Below, in pieces: positions 9,155 through 21,362 of a stretch of 64,000 nucleotides of DNA. The DNA comes from Cylindrospermopsis curvispora GIHE-G1 (GTDB taxonomy: Bacteria; Cyanobacteriota; Cyanobacteriia; Cyanobacteriales; Nostocaceae). The translations under genes were made by a program, and so were the position numbers. Positions within the stretch are counted from its first letter, which is position 1. The number at the start of each line of letters is the position of its first letter. The notes under the pieces are model-generated. The model worked only from the letters and a program-made list of their open reading frames with translations. It ran no database searches and was not told the DNA's origin. The stretch lies in contig NZ_CP060822.1 of assembly GCF_014489415.1 (NCBI RefSeq), positions 2,403,501 to 2,467,500 on the forward strand, in the 5' to 3' direction.

Positions 9155-9853
9155 ATGTTACAAATCTCCAATCTCAATGTTTATTACGGTGAAAGTTATA
9201 TTTTGCGCAATGTTGATTTAAAAATTGCTTCAGGAGAAATGGTTTGCATTATTGGACGTAATGGTGTGGGTAAAACCACCTTACTGAAAACCATTATGGG
9301 ATTACTAAATCCTAGAGATGGTCAGATCCACTTTGCTGGTAATATCATTAACAATCAGTCACCAGATCAACGGGCAAAAATGGGTATTGGTTATGTTCCC
9401 CAGGGTAGGGAAATTATTCCCCGACTCACAGTAAAGGAAAATCTTTTACTCGGTTTGGAAGCTAGGAGAAAAAGACCAAAAAAACTGGAGATCCCCGACG
9501 AGATTTTCAGCTTGTTTCCCGTTCTAGCAACCATGCTTCATCGTCAAGGTGGTGATTTAAGTGGTGGACAACAACAACAATTAGCGATCGCTCGCGCTCT
9601 CATGGGGGATCCCCAATTACTGCTCTTAGATGAACCAACGGAGGGTATTCAACCCTCTATAGTATTGGAAATTGAGTCCGCAGTGCGTCGGATTGTGGAA
9701 ACTAGGGGAGTTTCTGTTTTGTTGGTGGAACAGCACTTACATTTTGTTCGTCAAGCTCATTACTATTATGCTATGCAAAAAGGTGGAATTGTAGCTTCTG
9801 GACCTACCAATGAATTGAGCCAGGATGTAATTCAAAGCTTTTTGGCAGTTTAA
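9155..9853 (+). CDS. urtE: Urea ABC transporter ATP-binding protein UrtE
   Basis: Second ATPase subunit, LivF type, 232 residues. Walker A is GRNGVGKTTLLK, the signature is LSGGQQQQLAIARAL, Walker B is LLLLDEPTEG, and the H-loop is LLVEQHLHFV. The reading frame is open further upstream to 9002 inside urtD, but the family starts with MLQISNLNVYYGES, so the ATG at 9155 just after the urtD stop is chosen; AGAGGAT precedes it. Last gene of the urt operon. An IS200/IS605-type element begins within about 10 bases of its stop. Confidence 0.95.
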   Translation: MLQISNLNVYYGESYILRNVDLKIASGEMVCIIGRNGVGKTTLLKTIMGLLNPRDGQIHFAGNIINNQSPDQRAKMGIGYVPQGREIIPRLTVKENLLLGLEARRKRPKKLEIPDEIFSLFPVLATMLHRQGGDLSGGQQQQLAIARALMGDPQLLLLDEPTEGIQPSIVLEIESAVRRIVETRGVSVLLVEQHLHFVRQAHYYYAMQKGGIVASGPTNELSQDVIQSFLAV

Positions 9854-9877
9854 CAAACTACTGATCACAAGAAAATC

Positions 9878-9922
9878 GCCGGCACGGAAGCCACTTGGCT
9901 TTAGACAGGAAGTGCCAACGGC
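9878..9922. repeat. Subterminal hairpin of the IS element, tnpA side
   Basis: A nested inverted repeat: GCCG/CGGC outside, GCAC/GTGC next, and AAGCC/GGCTT inside (9888-9892 with 9897-9901). It overlaps the last codons of tnpA. Y1 transposases recognise hairpins of this kind near the ends of IS200/IS605 elements. A further GGCGAA/TTCGCC hairpin directly follows. Confidence 0.6.
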
Positions 9923-10344
9923 GAATTTATTCGCCTTGATATTTGACCGTGATGCGGATCTTCAATATACCTTTTAATAACATCTGCTGAAACCTGTCCA
10001 GCAGTGGAATAAAAATAACTATTAGTCCATAGGCTAGGAAGTTTAAGTAATTCAGGAAATTTTCGTCTTAACAAGCTAGATGACCGTCCTTTAAAAGCTT
10101 TAACCACTTGATTTATAGCAACATCTGGTTGATGTTCTACAAATAAATGAACATGGTCTGGAGCAACCTCAAGAGAGAGGATATCCCAGTCTTTTTCTTT
10201 GGCTAGTTCGTAAATTATCTGTCTAAGGCATTTAGCTATCTCTCCAGATAATACCTTTTTTCGGCGTTTAGTTATCCATACAAGATGCACTACTGCATTA
10301 CCTTTTGAGTGATTTCCTATTCTGTATTCCAGTGTTGTCTTCAT
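9901..10344 (-). CDS. tnpA: IS200/IS605 transposase TnpA (Y1 HUH tyrosine transposase)
   Basis: Single-strand DNA transposase of 147 residues, the normal length. The HUH metal-binding motif is H64-V-H66 in PDHVHLFVE, and the likely catalytic tyrosine is Y126 in DVIKRYIED. The C-terminal tail is a little long. The frame is uninterrupted, so the protein is probably functional. It is transcribed away from the tnpB remnant, as in IS605-type elements with divergent genes. Confidence 0.93.
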   Translation of the reverse strand: MKTTLEYRIGNHSKGNAVVHLVWITKRRKKVLSGEIAKCLRQIIYELAKEKDWDILSLEVAPDHVHLFVEHQPDVAINQVVKAFKGRSSSLLRRKFPELLKLPSLWTNSYFYSTAGQVSADVIKRYIEDPHHGQISRRINSPLALPV

Positions 10345-10362
10345 ATTGTTTCGTGGCTGCTA

Positions 10363-10392
10363 TTGACAAGTAAATCATATCTCAACTATACT
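10363..10392 (+). promoter_or_regulatory. Sigma-70-type promoter driving the tnpB remnant
   Basis: TTGACA at 10363-10368 and TATACT at 10387-10392 are separated by 18 bases. This is a near-consensus promoter 32 bases before the ATG at 10424. It lies in the tnpA-tnpB divergent gap. Confidence 0.65.
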
Positions 10393-10423
10393 TTTGAAAT
10401 CAACAAACATTGAAGGTCGAACA

Positions 10424-10726
10424 ATGTACGGATGCCAACAAGTTCTTATCAAGTCCGATAAATCAATAACAGCGATATTGGAGTACGTCATACCTAAATT
10501 CGGTGAAAAACCCGAAGGGTGGAAAGCAAGCGGGAAACGAGTTAGTCGTGGAGTATATGAAACTTCTGATGGGTTCAAAATTAATGCGGACTGTAATGGT
10601 GCTGCTAATATTTTGAAAAAAGTAGCGGTGATGCTAGGAATTGATCTTAGCGGAATCAGTAGAGGCTGTTTAAGCCAGCCTCAGAAAGTTCGTTTATGGA
10701 CTCTTCAGAAATCTCCGTGTCTTTAG
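10424..10726 (+). pseudogene. tnpB: tnpB remnant with large in-frame internal deletion
   Basis: The frame encodes about 100 residues. Its first 20 (MYGCQQVLIKSDKSITAILE) look like the N-terminus of cyanobacterial TnpB/OrfB. From about residue 25 on it matches the C-terminal end: a KPEGWKASGKRVSRGVYETS stretch, then the last RuvC segment NADCNGAANILKKVA and the typical tail SGISRGCLSQPQKVRLWTLQ. Full TnpB is usually 350-450 residues, so some 300 residues, including the first two RuvC acidic motifs, are missing, yet the frame stays open. It cannot be a nuclease. The frame is open upstream to a TTG at 10394, but that overlaps the promoter. Confidence 0.85.
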
Positions 10727-10734
10727 ACCGGAGA
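10712..10734. repeat. Subterminal hairpin of the IS element, tnpB side
   Basis: Perfect six-base arms TCTCCG and CGGAGA enclose TGTCTTTAGAC. It overlaps the last codons of the tnpB remnant and fits the right-end hairpin of an IS605-type element, where the omega RNA of intact copies would also end. Confidence 0.6.
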
Positions 10735-10747
10735 AGCTTAATGCTGA

Positions 10748-14179
<3,432 letters not shown>

Positions 14180-14244
14180 AATTTCCACATATCATCAAGT
14201 TGCCATAATTGCTATAATCATGGCAGTCTTTCAACCACTCAATT

Positions 14245-15117
14245 ATGGGATTTACAATCAGCGAAACACAACAACAGTACAAGACCTATTCCCTTTGGGA
14301 CAGCGATGCTGATTCCCGTCTGGAAGTAGTCCCAGAAAGGGGTGGTATTGTCACCCAATGGTCATTAAAGGATCATGAAATTTTCTATTTGGACAAAGAA
14401 AGATTTACCCATCCTGACCTCAGCGTGCGAGGTGGGTTACCAATTTTATTTCCCATTTGTGGTAATCTACCCGATAACACCTACAACCACAACGGGAAAC
14501 AATATACACTCAAGCAACATGGTTTCGCTCGAGAATTACCCTGGGAAGTAACCAGTAATGCTACAGAAAATGGAGCAAGTCTTAGTTTAGTCCTAAACAG
14601 TAGCTATGCAACCCGCACCGTCTACCCCTTTGACTTTCAATTAACTTTTACTTACACGTTAAGGGGTAATTCTTTAACTATTGATCAGGTTTATCATAAT
14701 CTCTCAGATGAGACTATGCCTTTTTCAACCGGATTTCATCCTTACTTTCAGTGTGGAAATAAATCTATGCTAGATTTTGACATTCCCTCTGGACAGTATC
14801 TGGATCAAAAAACCAAGCAAATTTACTCCTTTGCAGGCAAATTTGACCTTGAACAAGAGGAGCTAGATTTTGCCTTTGGGGATTTACGCAGTCAATCTGC
14901 CAAGGTCACAGATCAGGAGCGTAAACTAGAATTAATCCTCGATTATGATTCTAACTATGTGGTGCTGGTCTTTTGGACCGTGCGGGGCAAAGACTTTTAT
15001 TGTCTAGAGCCCTGGACTGCTGGACGTAACTCCCTCAACACCGGGGAAAATCTTACCCTTTTGGCTCCCCACACCAGTAAAACCACCTCTGTAAAACTGA
15101 CCGCAAATTTTTTCTAA
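14245..15117 (+). CDS. Aldose 1-epimerase family protein
   Basis: A 290-residue galactose-mutarotase-fold protein. The strands and His residues fit the family: RGGLPILFPICGNLPDN near residue 75, KQHGFARELPWEV with a conserved His, and TGFHPYFQC with the second His near residue 170. It is closer to the hexose-6-phosphate (YeaD-like) branch than to GalM. It would interconvert alpha and beta anomers of a sugar or sugar phosphate in the cytoplasm. No linked sugar pathway genes are adjacent. Confidence 0.85.
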   Translation: MGFTISETQQQYKTYSLWDSDADSRLEVVPERGGIVTQWSLKDHEIFYLDKERFTHPDLSVRGGLPILFPICGNLPDNTYNHNGKQYTLKQHGFARELPWEVTSNATENGASLSLVLNSSYATRTVYPFDFQLTFTYTLRGNSLTIDQVYHNLSDETMPFSTGFHPYFQCGNKSMLDFDIPSGQYLDQKTKQIYSFAGKFDLEQEELDFAFGDLRSQSAKVTDQERKLELILDYDSNYVVLVFWTVRGKDFYCLEPWTAGRNSLNTGENLTLLAPHTSKTTSVKLTANFF

Positions 15118-15124
15118 CAAGTCC

Positions 15125-15153
15125 TTGACAGAGTGATGAGAGGTTGGTATATT
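15125..15153 (+). promoter_or_regulatory. Promoter of tRNA-Lys
   Basis: TTGACA at 15125-15130 and TATATT at 15148-15153 with exactly 17 bases between. The expected start would fall near 15160, about 16 bases ahead of the tRNA. Confidence 0.75.
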
Positions 15154-15175
15154 GAAAAAGTTGCAAAAAACGAAA

Positions 15176-15247
15176 GGGTCACTAACTCAACGGTAGAGTA
15201 CTCGGCTTTTAACCGATTAGTTCCGGGTTCGAATCCCGGGTGACCCA
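15176..15247 (+). tRNA. trnK-UUU: tRNA-Lys (UUU)
   Basis: A 72-base cloverleaf. The acceptor arms GGGTCAC/GTGACCC pair perfectly, the anticodon loop CTTTTAA gives anticodon TTT, and the T arm CCGGGTTCGAATCCCGG is canonical. Discriminator base A; CCA is not encoded. A PsbP-family gene starts 45 bases later and may be read through from the same promoter. Confidence 0.97.
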
Positions 15248-15291
15248 TACAGTTGTACAATTTGGTTGTCCCAGTTATTTACCATACAAAA

Positions 15292-15855
15292 ATGTGGAAA
15301 AAAATTAAATTCATCCTGGTTGTTACTTTGGCTATTACTTTCAGTGCTATCAGCACCACTATTTACCCTGATATGGCTATAGCTGCTGGATTTAGGAGTT
15401 TTGTGGACACAGAGGATGGTTATCAATTTTCTTATCCTAATGGTTGGTTACAAGTTAAAGTTGCTAACGGTCCTGATGTAGTATTTCATGATTTAATAGA
15501 AGTTTCTGAAAATGTATCCGTGGTCATTAGTCCCGTTCCCCAAGGTAAGAGCTTAACAGAACTGGGAACCCCAACAGAAGTAGGATATAAACTGGGCAAA
15601 TCTGCTCTTGCTCCCGAAGGTTCTGGACGTTCAGCAGAATTAGTCAATGTGGCACAAAAGGAAATTAATGGTAATAATTACTATTTTCTAGAGTATGCTG
15701 TTAAGCTAAGTAATGGTCAATCAAGACACAATGTAGCCAGTGTTGCGGTTAGCCGTGGCAAACTGTTTACATTTAATGCTTCCGTACCGGAAAGACGTTG
15801 GCGAAAATTGCAACGGACCATTGATGAGGTTGTCAGTTCTTTTCAGGTGTATTAG
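15292..15855 (+). CDS. PsbP-family photosystem II protein (CyanoP-like)
   Basis: Exported lumenal protein of 188 residues. ATG at 15292 gives MWKKIKFILVVTLAITFSAI, a standard signal peptide ending near AIAAGF; a TTG 39 bases upstream is less likely. The PsbP fold is recognisable in FVDTEDGYQFSYPNGWLQV, VVFHDLIEVSENVSVVISPV and the final FTFNASVPERRWRKLQRTID. CyanoP assists photosystem II assembly. Many CyanoP proteins are lipoproteins; no lipobox cysteine is seen near the cleavage site here, so this one would be soluble in the lumen. It could also be a PsbP-like paralogue. Confidence 0.85.
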   Translation: MWKKIKFILVVTLAITFSAISTTIYPDMAIAAGFRSFVDTEDGYQFSYPNGWLQVKVANGPDVVFHDLIEVSENVSVVISPVPQGKSLTELGTPTEVGYKLGKSALAPEGSGRSAELVNVAQKEINGNNYYFLEYAVKLSNGQSRHNVASVAVSRGKLFTFNASVPERRWRKLQRTIDEVVSSFQVY

Positions 15856-15877
15856 TGGGTTAGCAAATTTACTCCGT

Positions 15878-15911
15878 CAGGAGTTTTGTCCCAAAAAGAA
15901 CACAACTCCTG
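15878..15911. terminator. Hairpin between the PsbP-like gene and maf
   Basis: Perfect eight-base arms CAGGAGTT and AACTCCTG with an 18-base loop in the 90-base gap between the two genes. No T-run follows, so termination would be weak. It could equally be a stability hairpin. Confidence 0.45.
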
Positions 15912-15945
15912 AAATTAACTGGTGAAGTATTCAACTTAATAAATC

Positions 15946-16539
15946 ATGAACATTCCTGAATTTGTGCTTGCGTCTGCTTCTCCTGCTCGTGATCGCTTAC
16001 TACAAACCGTGGGGATTAAACCAATTATTTATCCCAGTGATTTTGATGAATCACAAGTACAACTGAGTAACCCACAGGAATTAGTTAATACCCTGGCCCA
16101 ATGTAAAGCTGAAACTGTTTCCCCCCGTTTTCCTTCTGCTTTGATCATGGGTTGCGATTCCGTATTAGCTATGGATAATCAGATTTACGGTAAACCAGAA
16201 AATGTAGAGGTAGCTATATGTCGTTGGCGCTTAATGCAGGGGAATTGGGGTGATTTGTATACGGGTCACGTCTTAATAGATAACCTACAGAAAAAGACCA
16301 TTATTAAGTGTCAAATAACTAGAGTTTATTTTGCCAAAATGAGTGACCATGCTATTATCAACTATGTGAGAACCGGTGAGCCACTAAAATGTGCAGGTGC
16401 TTTTGCTTTGGAAGGTTTTGGCAGTTTATTTGTGGAAAAAATTATGGGTTGCCATAGTAATGTAATTGGACTAAGTTTACCCTTACTAAGGCAAATGTTA
16501 GGGGAACTGGGTTATGAGGTAACAGATTTTTGGCAATAG
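15946..16539 (+). CDS. maf: Maf-family nucleotide pyrophosphatase
   Basis: A 197-residue Maf/HAM1-like house-cleaning enzyme that hydrolyses non-canonical or specific nucleoside triphosphates. The N-terminal signature [13 protein letters not shown] is family-typical, followed by [20 protein letters not shown] with the catalytic Asp region and [18 protein letters not shown] near the C-terminus. It precedes pcyA with a 32-base gap and may share a transcript. Confidence 0.92.
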   Translation: MNIPEFVLASASPARDRLLQTVGIKPIIYPSDFDESQVQLSNPQELVNTLAQCKAETVSPRFPSALIMGCDSVLAMDNQIYGKPENVEVAICRWRLMQGNWGDLYTGHVLIDNLQKKTIIKCQITRVYFAKMSDHAIINYVRTGEPLKCAGAFALEGFGSLFVEKIMGCHSNVIGLSLPLLRQMLGELGYEVTDFWQ

Positions 16540-16571
16540 GATATACTAATAAAAACAAGATACACAACAAT

Positions 16572-17300
16572 ATGTCCTCTCAACCTTCTCTACGGGAAAA
16601 ACAACATCCTTTAATTCAGCAACTAGCTAATACAATCGAAGAAGTTTGGCATGAATACCTCCAGTTATCGCCCTATGAGTTACCTGAGGATTTGGGGTAT
16701 GTGGAAGGTAGATTGGAAGGAGAAAAACTGGTAATTGAAAATCGCTGTTATCAGACTGTTCACTTCCGCAAAATGCACTTAGAACTAGCGAGAGTTGGCA
16801 ATATCTTAGATATCTTACACTGTGTGATGTTCCCTCACCAGGAGTATGATATACCCATGTTTGGTTGTGATTTGGTGGGGGGTAGAGGTCAAATTAGTGC
16901 AGCTATAGCAGATCTTTCTCCTGTAAATTTAGAGAGAACCCTACCAGAAAATTATCATCATCAGTTAGGCAATTTAACCGCAGTTAATTTTTCTCAACCC
17001 CGGGATTTACCTGAATGGGGAAATATATTTTCAGATTTCTGTCTGTTTATTCGTCCTAGCTCTTTAGAGGAAGAATTGTTGTTTTTAAATAGAGTGAGAG
17101 AGTTTTTAAAAATCCATTGCAGTCAAGCAATTATCTCCGTTCCTGTTCCACCGGAAAAGATTCCCTCAATTATTGCGGGACAACATAACTATTGTACAAA
17201 ACAACAAAAAAATGATAAGACCCGTCGGGTCTTAGAAAAAGCATTTGGTGAACAGTGGGCAGAAAACTACATGACCACTGTATTATTCGATTTGCCTTGA
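16572..17300 (+). CDS. pcyA: Phycocyanobilin:ferredoxin oxidoreductase
   Basis: Reduces biliverdin IXalpha to phycocyanobilin, the chromophore of phycobilisomes and phytochromes, using ferredoxin. The ferredoxin-dependent bilin reductase fold is clear: [20 protein letters not shown], then [18 protein letters not shown] with the catalytic Asp, and the late [13 protein letters not shown]. The frame opens at 16530 inside maf, but [14 protein letters not shown] from ATG 16572 is the likely start, giving 242 residues, the usual length. Its last 18 bases overlap the end of pdxA on the other strand. Confidence 0.96.
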   Translation: MSSQPSLREKQHPLIQQLANTIEEVWHEYLQLSPYELPEDLGYVEGRLEGEKLVIENRCYQTVHFRKMHLELARVGNILDILHCVMFPHQEYDIPMFGCDLVGGRGQISAAIADLSPVNLERTLPENYHHQLGNLTAVNFSQPRDLPEWGNIFSDFCLFIRPSSLEEELLFLNRVREFLKIHCSQAIISVPVPPEKIPSIIAGQHNYCTKQQKNDKTRRVLEKAFGEQWAENYMTTVLFDLP

Positions 17301-18350
17301 CGATGCCAGTCTCTGATTGACTAAATCTATAGCTAGTTCTATAGCTGCTTGCATACTGGTTCCATCAGCAATACCTTTACCAACAATATCAAAAGCGGTT
17401 CCGTGATCTGGTGAAGTTCTGACAAATGGTAACCCGATAGTGGTATTAACAGCTCGGTCAAAAGCCATTAATTTAACTGGAATTAAACCCTGATCGTGAT
17501 AAAGAGCTAAGTAGCCATCAGCAGGATTTGTAACTAAAGAATGACCGTACCAGGCCTGACCGGGTTTTACCCACATTGTGTCCGGTGGTATTGGTCCTTC
17601 CAGTTGCAAATGTGGTCGTTTTTCCCTTTCTCTTTGTAACCAGGGAATCAACCAATCTATTTCTTCTGTCCCTAACTGTCCCATCTCTCCACTGTGGGGA
17701 TTTAAACCCGCAATCACTATTTTGGCTGTTTTAATCCCAAAGTCTCTTGCTAAACATTCCTCTAATAAATCTAACTTTCCCGTTAATAACTCTCCTGTTA
17801 GGGTTTGACATACTTGATTTATGGGAATGTGGGTGGTAGCTAATAATGTTCTTAAAGTCCAACCAGTAAAGGGCGATCGCCCGACAAATAGCATGCCAAA
17901 ACGGTCTATACCTGATCTTTGAGCCAGAAGTTCGGTTTGTCCGGGATAATCGTGCCCAGCAGCTTTCCAAGCGGATTTAGCAATGGGAGCGGTAACAATC
18001 CCATCAAATTCACCTGCTAAAGTTTGAGCGATCGCCCGTTCCATATAAGCAAAACTAGCTGCACCACTAGCTTGATTACCCACTCCGGGGATAATGTCTG
18101 TGAGACTGGGTAGATCCACATTAATAATATCCAATTGACGGGGATGGGGTAAAAGTGGGTCAGTCTTTTCTGTGACAGAGGTTAAATTTTCATAGGTCCT
18201 GGTCAGTAAATCACGATTGCCAACCACTACTAAATGACAGTTTTTATGGAGTTGGGGATTGGCCAGAGATTTTAAAATCACCTCGGAACCGATACCAGCT
18301 GGATCGCCCTGAGTGATTGCTAAACGTGGAATGGAATGGGTTTTAGTCAT
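17283..18350 (-). CDS. pdxA: 4-hydroxythreonine-4-phosphate dehydrogenase
   Basis: NAD-dependent oxidative decarboxylation step of the DXP-dependent pyridoxal phosphate pathway. Family signatures are [17 protein letters not shown] at the start, the metal-binding His region ([10 protein letters not shown]), [16 protein letters not shown], and [15 protein letters not shown] with the conserved His. 355 residues is slightly longer than the E. coli protein, as usual in cyanobacteria. The start ATG is only 33 bases from the NtcA box of devB, so NtcA binding might also affect this gene. Confidence 0.96.
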   Translation of the reverse strand: MTKTHSIPRLAITQGDPAGIGSEVILKSLANPQLHKNCHLVVVGNRDLLTRTYENLTSVTEKTDPLLPHPRQLDIINVDLPSLTDIIPGVGNQASGAASFAYMERAIAQTLAGEFDGIVTAPIAKSAWKAAGHDYPGQTELLAQRSGIDRFGMLFVGRSPFTGWTLRTLLATTHIPINQVCQTLTGELLTGKLDLLEECLARDFGIKTAKIVIAGLNPHSGEMGQLGTEEIDWLIPWLQREREKRPHLQLEGPIPPDTMWVKPGQAWYGHSLVTNPADGYLALYHDQGLIPVKLMAFDRAVNTTIGLPFVRTSPDHGTAFDIVGKGIADGTSMQAAIELAIDLVNQRLASSRQIE

Positions 18351-18382
18351 TGTTCAAACCAGTTATTGTTGATATGGCAATT

Positions 18383-18424
18383 GTAAGCCAGATTACGTTT
18401 TTAAATAAATAAAAAATGTAGACT
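18383..18424 (+). promoter_or_regulatory. NtcA-activated promoter of devBCA
   Basis: The box GTA-AGCCAGAT-TAC (18383-18396) matches GTAN8TAC exactly. It is followed after exactly 22 bases by TAGACT (18419-18424), which fits TAN3T. This is the full consensus of a class II NtcA-dependent promoter. The start would lie near 18431, leaving a leader of about 255 bases before devB. The rest of the 336-base gap is AT-rich and shows no gene. Nitrogen-dependent transcription of devBCA from NtcA is established in Anabaena. Confidence 0.85.
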
Positions 18425-18686
18425 TTATTTAAATAATTTATTTAACCTTTATTTGATGGAGTCCAGAACCATAAGGAGTAAAAAATGGCGTGAAAAAAGT
18501 TTAAGTTATTGAACGAACAGTTTTTAAATACATTGTGTTATTAGTTTGACAAATGGTTTTTATTTTGTGAAAAAAATATGGCACAGTTAAAGGCAACTTT
18601 CGGAAGATTTGTCATAAATCTACATTTGAGAATTTAGTCCACTCTTATTTGCACAAATCATAACTTAAACAAAAAGGCAAGATAGC

Positions 18687-20123
18687 ATGTCAAGAGTGAG
18701 CGAAAAGCCAAAGTTAACAGAACAAATTCTGGAATCACCAATTTGGTTAAAAATTGCTCTGGCAATGCCAGTAGCTATTGCAGCTGGATTCTTAGCAACA
18801 GCAAGAATCGAACAATTAAAAAAACTAGCATCTCCCACATCTATCTCCCAAACACCCAATACAATTACTGCTGTAGGTAGACTAGAACCACGGGGAGAAG
18901 TAATCAAAATAGCTGCACCCAACTCAGGACTTTCTGCAGGTTCCCGAGTTCAGGAACTGTTGGTAAAAGAGGGAGAAAAAGTACAAAAAGGACAGATAAT
19001 TGCAATTTTAGATAGTCGAGATTCCAACATGGCCGCTGTGGAAGAAGCAAGAGCCAAATTACAGGAGTCTCGCGCTAATTTAGCGCAAGTCAAATCCTCC
19101 TCACCAAGAGATATTCAAACCCAGAACGCGGTGATTTATAGGTTGCAAGCACAATTACAGGGAGAAGAAAAAACCCAACAAGCTACCATTGCTCGAATTG
19201 CTGCTGAATTGAGTGGGCAAAAACTTGTCCAATCTGCAACAGTTAAAAGATTAGAAGCAGAATTGATTGGACAAAGGGATATACTGAGAGCTTCTGTTGA
19301 ACGTGTGCGTGCAGAGCAGCGTAATGCTCAAGTTGATGCTAGACGCTATGATTTCTTATATAGACAAGGTGCCATTTCTCAACAAGAAAGGGATAGAAGA
19401 AGTGTAAATGCTATAACTACTACCCAGCAGTTACGGGAGAGTCAAGCTAGTTTAAAACAGGGAATAGCAACATTACAGCAGCAAATATCTGAAGCTAGAG
19501 CTAACCAAATGAAAACTATTGCTACTTTACAACAGCAATTATTGGAAGCCATTGCTACCCGTAATCAAACCTTGGCCACATTACAAAGACAAATTGACGA
19601 AGAAAGATCCAGACTGAACAAACTACTAGATGTTAGTCCTATGGATTTACAAATCGCACGAGCTCAAGTTAGTAGTGCCATTGCATTAATTAAAAAAGCA
19701 CAATCAGATTTACAACTGAGTTATGTTAAAGCACCAACTAGGGGTGAAATTCTCAAGATCCATACCAAATCAGGAGAAGTGATGAATCCTAATGGGATTG
19801 CGGAAATCGGACAAACTGATCAAATGTTTGTGGTGGCTGAAATTCCGGAGGATAGTATAGGTAGGGTTAGTATGGGACAGCTGGTTACTGTCACTAGTGA
19901 CAATGGTGCATTTAGTGGACAAATCCCAGGAAACATCACGGAAATTGGCAGAAAAATCGGTAAAAAGGATGTGCTAAATACAGATCCAGCAGCGGATATT
20001 GATGCTAGGGTGGTGGAAGTGAAAATTTCTCTTTCTCCCCAGGATAGTCAACGAGTCTCTGGGTTAACTAACGCCAAGGTAATGGTGGAAATTAATACGG
20101 ATCAATTCGGTCGAAAAAAATAG
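18687..20123 (+). CDS. devB: DevB-like membrane fusion protein (heterocyst-type exporter)
   Basis: HlyD-type periplasmic adaptor of the DevBCA exporter, which moves heterocyst glycolipids. There is one membrane anchor near residues 17-37 (WLKIALAMPVAIAAGFLATA). Next come the lipoyl half-motif (NTITAVGRLEPRGEVIKIAA), a very long coiled-coil hairpin at about 120-310 rich in Gln/Arg (repeated ATLQQQ, ATRNQTLATLQRQ), the second lipoyl half (LSYVKAPTRGEILKIHTKSG), and a beta-barrel domain. First gene of devBCA behind an NtcA promoter. Nostocales carry several DevB paralogues, so the exact orthology is not certain. Confidence 0.9.
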   Translation: MSRVSEKPKLTEQILESPIWLKIALAMPVAIAAGFLATARIEQLKKLASPTSISQTPNTITAVGRLEPRGEVIKIAAPNSGLSAGSRVQELLVKEGEKVQKGQIIAILDSRDSNMAAVEEARAKLQESRANLAQVKSSSPRDIQTQNAVIYRLQAQLQGEEKTQQATIARIAAELSGQKLVQSATVKRLEAELIGQRDILRASVERVRAEQRNAQVDARRYDFLYRQGAISQQERDRRSVNAITTTQQLRESQASLKQGIATLQQQISEARANQMKTIATLQQQLLEAIATRNQTLATLQRQIDEERSRLNKLLDVSPMDLQIARAQVSSAIALIKKAQSDLQLSYVKAPTRGEILKIHTKSGEVMNPNGIAEIGQTDQMFVVAEIPEDSIGRVSMGQLVTVTSDNGAFSGQIPGNITEIGRKIGKKDVLNTDPAADIDARVVEVKISLSPQDSQRVSGLTNAKVMVEINTDQFGRKK

Positions 20124-20160
20124 AGTCGTCATTCTACCAATCACTTCATCATTTTTCACA

Positions 20161-21315
20161 ATGTTACAGAAAATACCTCTATCTTGGCTACAACTAACAA
20201 GAGAAAAAACTCGCCTAGCTGTGGCTTTATCAGGTATTGCTTTTGCTGATATTTTGATGTTTATGCAGTTAGGTTTTCGAGATGCATTATATTATAGTAA
20301 TGTGAGAATGCACAGCAGTTTAAAGGGCGATATTGTAATTATTAATAATCAATCTAATGCTGTGTTAGCCATGAAACCTTTTTCTTCACGGCGATTATAT
20401 AAGGCTTTAGATGCACCCAACGTCTCCTCTGTTCATCCTATCTATTTGGATTATACTAGCTGGAAAAATCCGGTTACTGGTCGTTCCCGCAGTATTCTGA
20501 CTTTCGCATTTAATCCAGAATATAATGTTTTTGATTTACCAGGAGTCTCCAACAATATTAATAAATTAAAACTTCCTGATGTGGTATTATTTGACCGTTC
20601 TTCCAGAGTGGAATATGGTCCAATTGCTAGTGATTTTGACCGGGGTAAAACTGTTACAGCAGAGATTAAAAGACGACGGGTTCAAGTAGTGGGATTATTT
20701 ACTTTGGGCGCATCTTTTGGAGCAGATGGTAATTTAATTACTAGTGATGTGAATTTCTTGAGGATATTTCGTAATCGTCAACTGGGATTAATTGATATTG
20801 GGTTAGTCCGCATTAAACCAGGAGCAGATGTTAATCAAGTTGCTACCTATTTGCGAGGCTATTTACCACCAGATGTGAATGTTTTAACTAAGCAGGAATT
20901 TATAGATTTTGAAAGAAACTATTGGGCAACTAGTACTGCTATCGGGTTTATTTTTACTTTGGGGACAATCATGGGGTTTATTGTGGGAACTGTGATTGTT
21001 TATCAAATTCTTTATACGGAGGTAACAGACCACCTATCGGAATATGCCACTCTTAAAGCTATCGGTTACACTCAAAACTATCTATTAAGTGTGATTTTAC
21101 AAGAGGCTTTCATGTTGGCAATTTTAGGCTATGTCCCTGGCTTTTTTTGCGTTCTATTCCTTTACCAGGTCGCTAGAGATGCCACACTTTTACCAGTAAT
21201 GATGAGCTATGATCGAGCAATAATGGTATTGATATTAACTATTCTTATGTGTTTTATCTCCGGAGCTATTGCTATTAGAAAGCTACGCTCGGCTGATCCA
21301 GCAGATATTTTTTAA
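20161..21315 (+). CDS. devC: DevC-like ABC exporter permease
   Basis: MacB/FtsX-type permease of 384 residues, partner of DevB and DevA. One membrane segment is near residues 20-35 (TRLAVALSGIAFADILMFMQ), then a periplasmic domain to about 255. Three further segments follow (AIGFIFTLGTIMGFIVGTVI, FMLAILGYVPGFFCVLFLYQ, IMVLILTILMCFISGAIAIR), with the FtsX motif EYATLKAIGYTQNYL between. It starts 37 bases after devB and is followed by devA after 47 bases. Confidence 0.92.
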   Translation: MLQKIPLSWLQLTREKTRLAVALSGIAFADILMFMQLGFRDALYYSNVRMHSSLKGDIVIINNQSNAVLAMKPFSSRRLYKALDAPNVSSVHPIYLDYTSWKNPVTGRSRSILTFAFNPEYNVFDLPGVSNNINKLKLPDVVLFDRSSRVEYGPIASDFDRGKTVTAEIKRRRVQVVGLFTLGASFGADGNLITSDVNFLRIFRNRQLGLIDIGLVRIKPGADVNQVATYLRGYLPPDVNVLTKQEFIDFERNYWATSTAIGFIFTLGTIMGFIVGTVIVYQILYTEVTDHLSEYATLKAIGYTQNYLLSVILQEAFMLAILGYVPGFFCVLFLYQVARDATLLPVMMSYDRAIMVLILTILMCFISGAIAIRKLRSADPADIF

Positions 21316-21362
21316 AAACTCTCCACAACATCACGCATTATTCTTAATATTAGGAGTCATAT

